Assembly: GCF_014647055.1 (NCBI RefSeq)
Contig: NZ_BMOL01000008.1
Span: 1-64,000, forward strand
Direction of reading: 5' to 3'
Source: Deinococcus aerolatus
Lineage (GTDB): Bacteria > Deinococcota > Deinococci > Deinococcales > Deinococcaceae
DNA length: 64,000 bases
Part shown: piece by piece, positions 1 to 9,226 of the stretch
Numbering within the stretch: position 1 is the stretch's first letter
Layout: every line of letters begins with the position of its first letter
Position numbers and translations under genes: made by a program
Notes under the pieces: generated by a model
Databases searched by the model: none
What the model saw: only the letters and a program-made list of their open reading frames with translations
Told to the model about the DNA's origin: nothing

Positions 1-191
1 CGACCCTTAACACGTTCAGGGATTTCCCGTCCAGCACAACCTCAACTCGAAGATGTCCGGTACAGAGGTTGAGCCGTCAAGCCCGTGCTGTGGGCCGTCT
101 GCTTCTTTGCGCCGAGGGAGCTTTGATAATTCTGAAGTTGTACTGGCTGGGTTGAAACATGACCTTTTCTGTGGCGAAAGAGTGGAAGATG
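1..191. other. Left edge, no supported gene
   Basis: The first 191 bases hold no open frame with recognisable protein features. One plus-strand frame runs in from the left edge and stops after about 23 codons near base 72; it could be the tail of a gene lying outside the window, but it is too short to identify. Confidence 0.4.
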
Positions 192-235
192 CCCAGTGAA
201 AAGCCCCCTCCAGTTGGAGGGGGCTTTTCACTGGG
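192..235 (-). terminator. Strong bidirectional terminator (21-bp perfect hairpin)
   Basis: The arms at 192-212 and 215-235 are perfect reverse complements, separated by two bases. The GC core (agccccctcca / tggagggggct) is flanked by AAAA and TTTT, so either strand gives a GC stem followed by a U run. It lies 10 bases past the stop of the NPCBM lipoprotein gene on the minus strand and would also stop plus-strand transcription from the left. Confidence 0.85.
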
Positions 236-245
236 ATTGCGGGGA

Positions 246-2150
246 TCAGCGTGCGCCGATCACCATGCTGGCGGCCAGGGCGCGACGTTCCCAGTCGAGG
301 ATGGCCTGGGCCAGCACCTGTGAGTCCACAGCGCGGTTGGTGGCCTGGATGCGGGTGTTGTTGCGCTGCACACCAGCGGTGTCAGACCAGTCCCAGCGGC
401 CGTTGGGATTCTTGTCGGTGGGGGTGCCCCAGCCCACGGTGTTGCCCTCGGCGATCACGGTGCTGGTGTCGTTGGGGGTCTTGCAGTAATTGCGCAGGTA
501 GAACCCGGCGTCACTGTCGGCATCGAGCAGGGTGCCGTCATTCAGCTTGCCCATGCCCAGAATGGTGTTGCCGCGGATGCTCTGGTGATGGCCGCCAGCC
601 ACGGCGATTCCATAGTTGCTGGTCTCTAGCACGGTGTTGTTCACGGCTTCGGTGTAACCCGAGTCACAGCCGTCGCCCATCATGATGCCGCCGCCGCTGT
701 AGGAAGCATCGGGACGGCCTGAGAACGCACCATTGATCAGGTTGTCGTGAATGCGGATCGGGCTGCTGGCCGTGCCGTTGGAGTTGTAAATGTTGATCAC
801 GTCCTCGACATGGCTTTGACGCGCTGTGTTCTCAACACGGTTCCAGGCAATCTCGGCTCCACTGATGTCGCGTACGCCGTTGAATTGCACAAATTGGACT
901 CGGTAAAATTTGTCCTGAAAGCCACCGTTGCCATCGCTATAGCGGCCCTCGATGTCGCGAGCCAGGTTGTTACGGATGATGATTGTCACAGGTAGGCCCT
1001 TGTTGCCCTGCCATTTATTCACATAGATGCCTGCCGTCTTTTCCATAAAGTTGTTCTCGATCAGCAAGGAAACAATGCCTTCGGCGTTCAGGAAGCGGCC
1101 GGAAATCCGGTCACGGTCGTTGGGATTCAGGCCGTAGCCCTTGCAGTTGCGAACGGTCAGGTTGGCCGAGGTCCACGCAGCGTTGATTAGGTGGCCGCGT
1201 CCGGTCAGCTTGCAGTTCTCAATAATCACCGGTTCAGAGGTCTTGACCACAATTACTGGAATCTTGGGATCGTTGCTGACGTACTCGCCGCTGTAGGTGC
1301 CGCCCTTGGTGATGACCAGCGGGCCGCTGACCACGGGGGGCGTAGGCACAGGGGCCGGTGCCGGAGTGGTGGGGACAGCGGGGGGTGCCGGGGCGGCGGG
1401 AGGCGTCGGAGTCGGGGCAATAGGAACAACAGGAGTGGTGGGCTGAGTACTCACTGCGGGGGGCACCGGCACCGTGCAGCCCTGGAGCGTTGGAGCGGCC
1501 CAGTCGGCATGATCGTAATCAAGATTGTCGCCGGCATCGGTGACCACTAGTTTCAGCACCTTGCGGCCCTGGATGTCCACCCTGAGCTTCTTGGTGGTGC
1601 TGGCCCCGGTCATCTTCAGGCTGTCGTACAGCTTGACGCCGTCGCCGAACACCTGAAACACCACGCTGCCCCGGTCGCCCACCTCATCATCGATGCCGAT
1701 ATCGGCCAGGAACAGCTTGCACTCGGAACTCAGGTTGAAGGTGATGGAGGAGTTGGCATGCACGCCCAGGCCGGTGGCGTAAGTCTTGCCGTTCAGAGTC
1801 AGGGTTTTGCCGTCATTGCTCTTGGCGTCGCCGTTGCTCTGGTTGCGCTCCACAGGACCCCACCCGTTGGTGGCGGCGGCCCACGCACTCTTGCTCATGA
1901 CATTGTCGCCGGCCAGCAGCGCCTCCTGGGTCAGTCTGGTGCTGGCATCCTCGTCCGTCCAGGAACGGTCCACACCGTCGTACATGCTGCCGTGGTCCGC
2001 TGGCTGCCCCACCATGCCGGTCTGCTCTTGGGGTGCGCTGGGGCCAGAGCAGGCCGCCAGAATCAGGGGCGCACACCACACCAGCCAGCGCAGGGGGCGG
2101 GCGGACTTGCTGACGGTGGAGGAGGCAGTGGTGGGGGGGATAGGGGACAT
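246..2150 (-). CDS. NPCBM-domain / parallel beta-helix lipoprotein
   Basis: Predicted envelope lipoprotein of 634 residues. The N-terminus has a hydrophobic stretch ending in a lipobox (LILAAC, lipidated Cys about residue 34). Residues about 88-230 resemble the NPCBM/NEW2 carbohydrate-binding domain (NGKTYATGLGVHANSSITF). A Pro/Thr-rich linker (about 233-280) leads to a long Asn- and Gly-rich region with recurring IRNN and IENNF turns, typical of right-handed parallel beta-helix proteins that bind or cleave polysaccharides. AGGAG lies just before the ATG, so this is an SD-led gene. Downstream is the strong hairpin at 192-235; upstream is a long AT-rich region. No catalytic residues could be assigned, so whether it is an enzyme is unknown. 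Confidence 0.75.
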   Translation of the reverse strand: MSPIPPTTASSTVSKSARPLRWLVWCAPLILAACSGPSAPQEQTGMVGQPADHGSMYDGVDRSWTDEDASTRLTQEALLAGDNVMSKSAWAAATNGWGPVERNQSNGDAKSNDGKTLTLNGKTYATGLGVHANSSITFNLSSECKLFLADIGIDDEVGDRGSVVFQVFGDGVKLYDSLKMTGASTTKKLRVDIQGRKVLKLVVTDAGDNLDYDHADWAAPTLQGCTVPVPPAVSTQPTTPVVPIAPTPTPPAAPAPPAVPTTPAPAPVPTPPVVSGPLVITKGGTYSGEYVSNDPKIPVIVVKTSEPVIIENCKLTGRGHLINAAWTSANLTVRNCKGYGLNPNDRDRISGRFLNAEGIVSLLIENNFMEKTAGIYVNKWQGNKGLPVTIIIRNNLARDIEGRYSDGNGGFQDKFYRVQFVQFNGVRDISGAEIAWNRVENTARQSHVEDVINIYNSNGTASSPIRIHDNLINGAFSGRPDASYSGGGIMMGDGCDSGYTEAVNNTVLETSNYGIAVAGGHHQSIRGNTILGMGKLNDGTLLDADSDAGFYLRNYCKTPNDTSTVIAEGNTVGWGTPTDKNPNGRWDWSDTAGVQRNNTRIQATNRAVDSQVLAQAILDWERRALAASMVIGAR

Positions 2151-2289
2151 GAGGGTTCTCCTGGGTGGGCGCTACCGATTCTTGAGCTGCTGGGCGACTC
2201 TCGAACACGGGCGGGACTTGGACGGTAGAGGGGTGGTTGACGATGTGCTGGTGAAACACTGGGGGTGGTCCTCTTCTCGGTTGACATCA

Positions 2290-2755
2290 CGCTACAGATT
2301 TAACTGAAACTTCATCTATGAAATATCCATGAAATGAACCGGCTGTTTGCCGGGTATCTAACAACAATCGGCCAAATTTGCTTGATTGCTGGGGGTGTGG
2401 GGGGAGGGTTAAATACCTTTAACAACGTTGAGTGCGAACTCTGTAAGAGAAATTTTACGGAATTGGAATTCGGTAGATGATTAATTATAAGATCTTTAGA
2501 ATCACCTGAGTAAGGAAAATGTAAGAGAATAAAATGGTGACCGTATTTATTTTTCGACGATTTATTCAATATCTTGGTAAAAGATAATCTAGTTTGAATT
2601 TATTATACATTTCGGATTATTTTCATAGATTTATTTGATTTAGGTCGGAGTATGCAAAAATCCCTTTGCTTGATTATAAAAATGAGATTTCTGAGAAGAT
2701 GTGAACCTTTCTGACAAGCTGACTGGACGCTCATCCGGAAAGAGTCAATACCGGC
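2290..2755. other. AT-rich intergenic island
   Basis: About 460 bases between two divergent envelope genes are strikingly AT-rich compared with the rest of the window, with runs such as ttattcaatatcttgg and tttgaatttattatac. It includes a small inverted repeat (tatctt-ggtaa-aagata, 2570-2586) and several sequences that could serve as -10 or -35 elements on either strand. No coding pattern is apparent; an 85-codon minus-strand frame here has unbiased composition and no features. Likely a regulatory region or a remnant of acquired DNA. Confidence 0.6.
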
Positions 2756-2757
2756 TC

Positions 2758-2772
2758 GATCTGTGACAGATC
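2758..2772. promoter_or_regulatory. Palindrome, possible operator
   Basis: GATCTG-TGA-CAGATC is a perfect 6-bp inverted repeat at the right edge of the AT-rich island, about 310 bases before the lipoprotein gene at 3086. It could be a dimeric regulator site; this is inference only. A possible -10 (TACCCT, 2921-2926) and a small hairpin (2935-2950) lie between it and the gene. Confidence 0.25.
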
Positions 2773-3085
2773 TGGAAGGGCGGACAAGAGGCTCTGGACA
2801 TGTTTCGGAAGTGGGACCATGTACAAGTCACGCCACTGAATCCGCGCTGTGGGTACCGAGCCAGTTTTCGCTGAGACACATTTTTTGCGATGGTTTAACG
2901 TTCGCGGGACTACCCTCGTCCTGATCGCTCTACTGCTGCCTGGAGGCAGCGCAGGCCAAAACGTCGACGCCCTTAAGGCAGGAGGCGGGTTCTGTGGCGA
3001 CCAGCCTGTATGCCTCTCCGCTGCCGGGACCGGAACCGGTCTCAGACTCTTCCCTGGCCTTCCCACACAAAGGAACTCATTTCTG

Positions 3086-5347
3086 ATGTCCAAAGCCCAC
3101 CCTGTTGCCCTGCTGTCCCCGTCTCGCCTGCCTGTGCTGGGCCTCGTTCTGACCGGACTGCTGGCCGCCTGCGGTCCCCAGGCGTCCAAAGATCCACCAC
3201 TGCCGCCGCCTGACCCGGCCACCAACGCAAAAATCAACTTTCAGCCTGCCGGCGCGGCAGTGCCCACCGGTTACACCGCCGACACCGGCGCGGCCTACAG
3301 CGACGCCCGTGGGTACGGTTGGGTGGCCCAGTCGGACCGTGCGCCACTAAACGTCTCGGTCAACGCCCGCGTGTACGAGGCACAGCCTGTGGACCCGCGC
3401 CTGAAGTCATTCATTCATATGCAGTACAACGCGAACACCACCACCCCGGCCGTGCGGACACCCGCAGCCTGGGAGTACGCAATTCCTGACGGGACGTACA
3501 CCGTGACCGTCAGCACCGGCGATGCCAGCGCCAATCTGGACAGCACCCACGCCCTGAACATCGAGGGCCAGAAGGCCGTCCTGCCCTACAAACCGGCGGA
3601 TACCAACAAGTTCCGCTCCGTGACCCTGCGCGTGCCGGTCAGCGACGGCCGCCTGACCATCGACGCCATCGGCGGCACCAACACCAAGATCAATTACGTG
3701 ACCATTGCGCCCGGCAACCGCCCCAGCGTGCGCGAGACAAACCCGGAGAACGGGCAAACCATGGTGGACCCCAGGGGGGCCGTGACGGCTGACCTGAATC
3801 TGCCGGCCAGTTCCGTTGACTCGTCCACCCTGACGCAGGCGGTTTCACTGGCGGGGCCGGACGGCAAGCCGGTGCCGGCCATCGTCAACACGTCGGGTGG
3901 GGGGGACATTGTGGTGCTCAAGCCCAATGCAGACCTTCAGCCCTTCACGACCTACACCTTTACCATTACCTCAGCGCTTAAGGACGGGGCGGGCAACGCC
4001 TTCTTGCCCTTCAGCACCAGCTTCGTGACGGGTCCGATGGCCGGCAACGGTGGCCCGGTGGCCTTCGAGCAGGTGCCGCAGGCCAATGTACCCTCCGGCG
4101 CGTACACCTCCGTGCAGATCGGCCCGGACAACATGCTGTACGCGGCCACGCTGACCGGGGAGATCCGGCGTTTTGCGATGGGGGCCGACGGCACGCTGGG
4201 CGTACCGCAGACCATCACTTCTGTTCGGACGGCCAATGGTGGTGCTCCGCGCACCATCATCGGCCTGACGTTTGATCCGTCCAGCACGGCGGATAATCTG
4301 GTGCTGTGGATCAGCAACAACGTCATCTACACGGGCCAGCCGGTGGATGACTGGACCGGCAAGATCACGCGCCTGAGCGGCCCCAATCTGGAAAAGGTTC
4401 AGGATTACGTGGTGGGCCTGCCACGCTCAGTGCGCGATCACCTAACCAACTCAATCTCTTTCAAACCGGGTGAGCCGGGAGCCCTGTACGTCTTGCAGGG
4501 CAGTAACTCCTCAACCGGGGCGCCCGACAGCCAGTGGGGCATGCGGCCCGAGCGGCTGCTGACTGGGGCGCTGCTGCGGGTAGATCTGAATAAGATCACA
4601 GCGGGTTCGCCGGTGAACGTCAAGACCGAAGACGGCGGCAACTACAACCCCTACGCGTTCGGCGCCCCGGTCACGTTGTACGCCACCGGCATCCGCAACG
4701 CCTACGACATGGTGTGGCACACCAACGGCTCGCTGTATGTCCCGGCCAACGGCGGGGCAGCGGGCGGCAACACGCCCAGCGTGCCCAGCCCGCTGCCCGC
4801 AAGCTGCGCCAACCGGCCCGACGGCAGCTACAAGGGTCCTGTCGTCAACGGCAAGAACGGCATGCTCAAGCAGAAGGACTTCCTGTTCAACGTCAAACAG
4901 AACAAGTACTACGGCCACCCCAACCCGGCGCGCTGCGAATGGGTCCTGAACGGCGGCAACCCCACGGCGGGTGTTGACCCTGCCGAAGTGATCGATTACC
5001 CCGCAGGTACGCTGCCTGACCCCAACTGGGGCGGTGTCGCCTATGACTTTGGCGAGAACCAGTCGCCCAACGGCGTGATCGAGGAATACACCCTGCCCGG
5101 CAACTCGCTGCTCAAGAACCGCCTGCTGGTGGTGCGCTACAGCCGGGGCAAGGACATCATCGTCCTCAAGCCCGGCCCCGACGGGAAGATCGTGGCCAGC
5201 GAAACCCTGGAAAACGTGCCGGGACTGACCAACTTTAATCCCAGCCCGCTGGACCTGACCCAGAACCGCAGCAACGGCCACCTGTACGTGGCGCAGCTGA
5301 ATGAAACCAACGGCCAGGGCACCATCACGCTGGTCAGGCCCAAGTAA
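3086..5347 (+). CDS. Lipoprotein with malectin-like, Ig-like and sorbosone-dehydrogenase-like propeller domains
   Basis: Secreted lipoprotein of 753 residues. The ATG at 3086 is chosen because AAAGGA precedes it and it begins a lipoprotein signal (lipobox LLAAC, Cys29), although the frame is open further upstream. Residues about 45-210 resemble a malectin-like carbohydrate-binding module (INFQPAGAAVPTGYTADTG). Residues about 215-320 form a bacterial Ig-like domain starting NPENGQTMVDPRG. The remainder resembles the six-bladed glucose/sorbosone dehydrogenase propeller (VQIGPDNMLYAATLTGEIRR; later GIRNAYDMVWH). It probably binds cell-wall or extracellular sugars; PQQ-dependent oxidation is possible but not shown. 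First of four plus-strand envelope genes. Confidence 0.75.
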   Translation: MSKAHPVALLSPSRLPVLGLVLTGLLAACGPQASKDPPLPPPDPATNAKINFQPAGAAVPTGYTADTGAAYSDARGYGWVAQSDRAPLNVSVNARVYEAQPVDPRLKSFIHMQYNANTTTPAVRTPAAWEYAIPDGTYTVTVSTGDASANLDSTHALNIEGQKAVLPYKPADTNKFRSVTLRVPVSDGRLTIDAIGGTNTKINYVTIAPGNRPSVRETNPENGQTMVDPRGAVTADLNLPASSVDSSTLTQAVSLAGPDGKPVPAIVNTSGGGDIVVLKPNADLQPFTTYTFTITSALKDGAGNAFLPFSTSFVTGPMAGNGGPVAFEQVPQANVPSGAYTSVQIGPDNMLYAATLTGEIRRFAMGADGTLGVPQTITSVRTANGGAPRTIIGLTFDPSSTADNLVLWISNNVIYTGQPVDDWTGKITRLSGPNLEKVQDYVVGLPRSVRDHLTNSISFKPGEPGALYVLQGSNSSTGAPDSQWGMRPERLLTGALLRVDLNKITAGSPVNVKTEDGGNYNPYAFGAPVTLYATGIRNAYDMVWHTNGSLYVPANGGAAGGNTPSVPSPLPASCANRPDGSYKGPVVNGKNGMLKQKDFLFNVKQNKYYGHPNPARCEWVLNGGNPTAGVDPAEVIDYPAGTLPDPNWGGVAYDFGENQSPNGVIEEYTLPGNSLLKNRLLVVRYSRGKDIIVLKPGPDGKIVASETLENVPGLTNFNPSPLDLTQNRSNGHLYVAQLNETNGQGTITLVRPK

Positions 5348-5402
5348 GCGGGTTCAGACAGGCTTTCGCTCAGATCTCCCTTCCCACCCAGTCTGTGTTT
5401 CA

Positions 5403-5446
5403 GGCGGCGCGTGGAGGTCCGGTTCACTCCGGCCTCCCGCGCCGCC
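5403..5446 (+). terminator. Intercistronic hairpin / terminator
   Basis: A very stable 18-bp stem with two single-T bulges: GGCGGCGCG pairs with CGCGCCGCC, GGAGG with CCTCC, and CCGG with CCGG around the loop ttcact. It is followed by cctgtctgttgctgt, which has no real U run, so it may be a partial terminator or an RNA-stabilising element between the propeller lipoprotein and the WD40 gene. Confidence 0.6.
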
Positions 5447-5490
5447 CCTGTCTGTTGCTGTCTCTCAAGCCTTTGCCCCGGAGGTCTGTC

Positions 5491-6558
5491 ATGAACATCC
5501 CCGCCTTGTTGACCCTGGCCCTGTTGTGGGGACAGGGTCTGCCCGCCTCTGCTGCGGCCGCCCCGGCTGCCGCCCACCGGCCGTCCATGCAGAGGGCCAC
5601 GCTTCAGGCCCCGGCCACCCTGCCCGAACAGCGGCCCAGCCGCAACTTGCAGGTGAGCAGCAGCTACGCCGGCGCCTTGGCCTTTAGCCCGGACGGTTGG
5701 TGGCTGGTCACCGGCAGCGGCGAGGGGATAATCCAGTGGTGGCCTGCGGTGGCCCGTCCCAACGTCCAGACGCGCGGCCCCAGCCTGCGTCTGCCGGGGG
5801 CCGTCACGGCGCTGGCCTTCAATTCCGGTGGGGACCGGCTGGCCGCCATCGGCGGTGATGGGCGCGTGCGGGTGTGGGCCCTTCCCGGCCGCGTTCTGCT
5901 GCACACGCTGGACCCGCAGACCTATTACGTCACGGCGCTGGCCTTCAGCCCGGACGGCCAGATGCTGGCGACGGCGGGCGGCGACAACACCCGGCAACCG
6001 GGTTCCGGCAACAGCGTCCGGCTGTGGGACCTGGACAATGGGCGCGTGCAGGGCACCCTGCGCGGTCACGCCGATGTGGTGACCGCGCTAGCCTTTGACC
6101 CCACGGGCCGGACCCTGGTGACCGGCAGCCGGGACCGCACGGTGCGGCTGTGGGACGTGGCCGGGCGCCTGCCGCTGCGGACGCTGGGGCAGCACGGGGA
6201 TGACGTGAGCGCCGTGGCCTTCAGCCCGGACGGCCAGACAGTGGCCAGCGGCAGCCAGGACACCAGCGCCCGGCTGTGGGCGGTGCAGGACGGACGAGTG
6301 CGGGGCGAGTTGCGTGCCCCGGGCGGCGCGGTCCATGCCCTGGCCTTCTCCCCGGACGGTCAGCAGCTACTGACAGGGGCACAAGATGGGCGGACGTGGC
6401 TATGGAACGTGCAGGGCAGGACGCTGGTTTCTATCCTGGGCCGCCACAACGACCCTGTGCGGTCGCTGGCCTTCAGTCCGGACGGGCGGACCGCCGCCGC
6501 CGCTGGGGGCCGGGACCGCCGTGTGCTGTTGTGGTCACTGGCGCCCAGCCTGCGCTGA
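5491..6558 (+). CDS. Secreted seven-bladed WD40 propeller protein
   Basis: A 355-residue protein with an N-terminal signal-like stretch (MNIPALLTLALLWGQGLPAS). Seven WD40 repeats can be counted, each with an AFSPDG-type turn and an ending such as RLWDV or RVWAL, enough for one closed seven-bladed propeller. An insertion in the third repeat (GGDNTRQPGSGNS) lengthens one loop. GGAGG precedes the ATG at 5491. The likely role is a protein-protein or ligand-binding scaffold outside the membrane; no partner is evident. It sits between hairpins in the run of plus-strand envelope genes. Confidence 0.8.
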   Translation: MNIPALLTLALLWGQGLPASAAAAPAAAHRPSMQRATLQAPATLPEQRPSRNLQVSSSYAGALAFSPDGWWLVTGSGEGIIQWWPAVARPNVQTRGPSLRLPGAVTALAFNSGGDRLAAIGGDGRVRVWALPGRVLLHTLDPQTYYVTALAFSPDGQMLATAGGDNTRQPGSGNSVRLWDLDNGRVQGTLRGHADVVTALAFDPTGRTLVTGSRDRTVRLWDVAGRLPLRTLGQHGDDVSAVAFSPDGQTVASGSQDTSARLWAVQDGRVRGELRAPGGAVHALAFSPDGQQLLTGAQDGRTWLWNVQGRTLVSILGRHNDPVRSLAFSPDGRTAAAAGGRDRRVLLWSLAPSLR

Positions 6559-6569
6559 GCAGGGCGGCT

Positions 6570-6606
6570 GGCGTGCTCCCTGTCTTTCAGAGGCCACAGG
6601 AGCGCC
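6570..6606 (+). terminator. Intercistronic bulged hairpin
   Basis: GGCG-t-GCTCC-c-TGT pairs with ACAGGAGCGCC across a short loop, 12 bases after the WD40 stop codon. There is no U run. Its position and bulged form match the hairpin after the previous gene. Confidence 0.4.
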
Positions 6607-6715
6607 TGACCCGTTAACGTTGCTGTATCGCCCTGCAGCGCAGGATCCGGGTTCCAGAGGCCCGCGGAGACGTTCTGCCGCGTCGCCCGGAATTCAGGAG
6701 AGGTCAGGAACCGTG

Positions 6716-7966
6716 ATGAAACGACGCGCCACCGCAAAACCCATGCTGCTCGGCGCCGCGCTGCTGCTGTGCAGTTGTTCGGCGTTGCCCCCTGGGGGAG
6801 CCCTGGCCCTCGGCACGACCCAGACCACGTCCCAGCAGGCCATCCGGCCCAGCTTTGCGGCGCGGGATACGGCCGCGCAGGCTGACGGCCGGACCGTGGT
6901 GTTCGGCCACAGGGGTGCCGATTACGTCATGGCGCGTTATCTGGCGGGTGGACAGCCTGATCCCAGCTTCGGCGGTTCAGGCGAGGTGCGGCTGCCCCGG
7001 ACGGCTCCGGGCGGCGCAGCTGAGATCTTTCGGCTGACCGTGCAGGCCGGCGGCGGGCTGCTGGCGCTGGGCGGCACCACCGTGCTGCGGGTGCTGCCGG
7101 ACGGGCGCCCCGATCCTGCCTTCGGGCAGGGCGGCCGGGTCACTGCCGCCCTGCCCGCCGCTCCCCAGGCGCTGGCGGCCCTGCCGGACGGCCGCGTGCT
7201 GGTGGCCGGCGGCACCCGCGCCCTGTCGCCGGACCCGGCTGCTCCCGCCTCGGCCCTGGTGCTGACGCGGCTGTTGCCGGGCGGCGCCCCGGACCCTGGG
7301 TTCGGCGTGGGCGGTCAGGTGGTCACCGCGCTGGACGCCTCGGCCTCGGCCTTCAGCGTGTGGCCGCTGGCGGACGGCGGCGCGCTGGTCGGCGGCACGG
7401 CGCTGTCGTTTGAGGGCGGCACCTACAGCCGCTGGGTGGTGGTGCGCTACACCGCAGGCGGCGCCCTGGACCCGGCCTTCGGTGACGGCGGCGTGGCAAC
7501 GGTGCGCGGGGACCGTTTTGCCGCCACCCGGCCCAGCAGCCTGGCCGTGGACGCCTCGGGCCGGGTGCTGTCTGCCGGCCACCTGAGCAGCGGCGTCTGC
7601 ACGCTGGACCGGCTGCTGCCTTCCGGCCAGCGCGATCCGGCCTGGGCCTACGAGGCCGCCAGCGAGCTGCGCGTTCTACCGGACGGCAACGCGGTGGGCG
7701 GCGCGGGTGCCGGCACCCCGGACGTCTCGCTGGCCCTGTTGCCCGGCGGCGGGGCGGCGCTGGGCGGCTGCGCGCAGTTTACCCCCGACGCCTCGGGGCA
7801 GGATCAGGTTCAGCCGGTGCTGGCCCGCCTGGGGCCGGATGGCAGCCCGGACCTCACCCTCGGCAGTCAGGGCTTCCAGACTGTGCCCGACAGTGCCCGC
7901 GCCAGCACCACCCCCGGCGGAGGTCTGCTGGTGGGCCTCGACCCGGTGTCCGAAATTGACCCGTGA
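6716..7966 (+). CDS. Delta-60 repeat secreted lipoprotein
   Basis: A 416-residue protein starting at ATG 6716 (a GTG at 6713 is in frame), with AGGAG upstream. The signal ends in LLLCSC, a probable lipobox (Cys21). The body contains recurring segments of the delta-60 repeat type, such as GGQPDPSFGGSGEV, GRPDPAFGQGGRV, GAPDPGFGVGGQV and GALDPAFGDGGVA, each followed by ALPDGRVLVAGG-like strands. This predicts a beta-propeller-like fold. Function unknown; probably structural or adhesive in the envelope, like its neighbours. Confidence 0.75.
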   Translation: MKRRATAKPMLLGAALLLCSCSALPPGGALALGTTQTTSQQAIRPSFAARDTAAQADGRTVVFGHRGADYVMARYLAGGQPDPSFGGSGEVRLPRTAPGGAAEIFRLTVQAGGGLLALGGTTVLRVLPDGRPDPAFGQGGRVTAALPAAPQALAALPDGRVLVAGGTRALSPDPAAPASALVLTRLLPGGAPDPGFGVGGQVVTALDASASAFSVWPLADGGALVGGTALSFEGGTYSRWVVVRYTAGGALDPAFGDGGVATVRGDRFAATRPSSLAVDASGRVLSAGHLSSGVCTLDRLLPSGQRDPAWAYEAASELRVLPDGNAVGGAGAGTPDVSLALLPGGGAALGGCAQFTPDASGQDQVQPVLARLGPDGSPDLTLGSQGFQTVPDSARASTTPGGGLLVGLDPVSEIDP

Positions 7967-8049
7967 GATGCGTCGGCGCCTGACCACCCACGCCGCAGGC
8001 ACTGAGCTCACGCCCCGTTCCGCCCCTTGTGCAGACCAGACGACCAGAC

Positions 8050-8072
8050 CCCGGCGCGACTCTGTCGCCGGG
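8050..8072 (+). terminator. Intercistronic hairpin
   Basis: CCCGGCG and CGCCGGG form a perfect 7-bp stem around cgactctgt, followed by ccttgtgttgc. It lies between the delta-60 gene and the next lipoprotein gene, so it could terminate weakly or protect upstream mRNA. Confidence 0.5.
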
Positions 8073-8113
8073 CCTTGTGTTGCAGCGCCCCAGCAACGAT
8101 TCAGGAGTCACCC

Positions 8114-9160
8114 ATGAACCCACCCCACCCTCCCATTTTCCGTTCCCCACGCCGTCACAGCCGTGGCCGCTGGACGCTGGCCGCGCTGCTGGCCCTCACC
8201 ACCAGCTGTGCCCAGCTTCCGGGCGTTGGGGCCAGTCCGACGCCTGACCCGGCCCCCACCCTGACCCTCAGCGCCCAGCCTGACGCCCTGGTGTTCAGTG
8301 GCACGGCGGACGGCAGCGGGGCCGGGGCCAGCGTGACCCGGACCGTGACCTTGAGCAACAACAGCGGCGCGCCGGTCCAGCTCAGGAACGTGCTGTTTGA
8401 CGGGGCGTCGGCGGCCTTCGGGCTGGTGTCGCCGCCCAGCTTTCCGCGGACCCTGGGGGCGGGCCAGAGCCTGAATCTGAATGTTCGCATGTTGCCGGGC
8501 AGCCCAACCGGGGTGCTGCGTGCCACGCTGAGCGCCGTGGGGGACGCTGCGCCCATCGTGGCCGTGCCGCTGGCCGGCCTGCGCGCCGCTGGCCTGGAAG
8601 GCAACAAGGAGCCCGCGCTGGCGCAGATCGTGGACACCCTGGACTACCGGATCGATGTGGGCGGCAGCGGGCTGATTCTCAGCACTGGCCCTGGCCTCAT
8701 CGGCGAGGAGGTGGCCGCTCCCCTGTTCGAACGCGCCTCGGCCGCGCCCGTGACCCTGCGCCCGGTGGCCCGCTACTCGCCGGACGGCCCCTCGGTCTAC
8801 GGCAGCTTCGTCCTGAACGGCGGCGCGGCTCAGACCCAGCCGTTGGGCACCATGGCCGCCGGCGGCCACCAGACCCTCAACCCACCGCTGACCGCCGGCA
8901 GCCGCACCACCTTCGATCCGGGCAGCCAGCCGTTCGGCATCTACCTGGCCCCCAACAGCTACGCCGCGCAGGACACCTTCACCCTGGACCGCCTGAACAC
9001 CGGGCGCGTCCGCCACGCGGTGCGCACCTACCCGCTGCGCAACCGCGCCGGACAGACGGTGGCGAACAGCTACCTGCTGGGCTTCGAGCCGTCCGAGAAC
9101 GGCGACTACCAGGACGTCGTGTTCGTGCTGGAAAACGTCCGTCCTGTGGCTGACCGCTAG
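8114..9160 (+). CDS. Secreted protein with ASH-like beta-sandwich domain
   Basis: A 348-residue protein; the ATG at 8114 is preceded by AGGAG. An Arg-rich N-terminus and hydrophobic segment end in LALTTSCAQ, a weak lipobox (Cys32), so lipidation is uncertain. Residues about 45-160 look like an ASH or choice-of-anchor-D type beta-sandwich (VTRTVTLSNNSGAPVQLRNV, then LGAGQSLNLNVRMLPGSPTG). The C-terminal part (LAQIVDTLDYRIDVGGSGL onward) is not recognised. Last of the four tandem plus-strand envelope genes; a strong hairpin follows. Confidence 0.65.
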   Translation: MNPPHPPIFRSPRRHSRGRWTLAALLALTTSCAQLPGVGASPTPDPAPTLTLSAQPDALVFSGTADGSGAGASVTRTVTLSNNSGAPVQLRNVLFDGASAAFGLVSPPSFPRTLGAGQSLNLNVRMLPGSPTGVLRATLSAVGDAAPIVAVPLAGLRAAGLEGNKEPALAQIVDTLDYRIDVGGSGLILSTGPGLIGEEVAAPLFERASAAPVTLRPVARYSPDGPSVYGSFVLNGGAAQTQPLGTMAAGGHQTLNPPLTAGSRTTFDPGSQPFGIYLAPNSYAAQDTFTLDRLNTGRVRHAVRTYPLRNRAGQTVANSYLLGFEPSENGDYQDVVFVLENVRPVADR

Positions 9161-9176
9161 GGGCCAACAGGGCTAG

Positions 9177-9204
9177 GGGCGGGCCACCAACTGGTGGCCC
9201 GCCC
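9177..9204. terminator. Bidirectional terminator between convergent genes
   Basis: GGGCGGGCCACCA and TGGTGGCCCGCCC form a perfect 13-bp stem with a two-base spacer. It sits in the 66-base gap between the convergent ASH-like and transglutaminase-like genes. Confidence 0.75.
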
Positions 9205-9226
9205 TTCCCTGTGCCTGGTGCTGCGT

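Noticed and set aside
16..231. 71-codon minus-strand frame at the left edge
   Set aside because: Begins inside the terminator hairpin and shows no protein features.
2312..2569. 85-codon minus-strand frame in the AT-rich island
   Set aside because: Codon use and composition follow the AT-rich DNA; no SD, no motif, no hydrophobic pattern of a real small protein.
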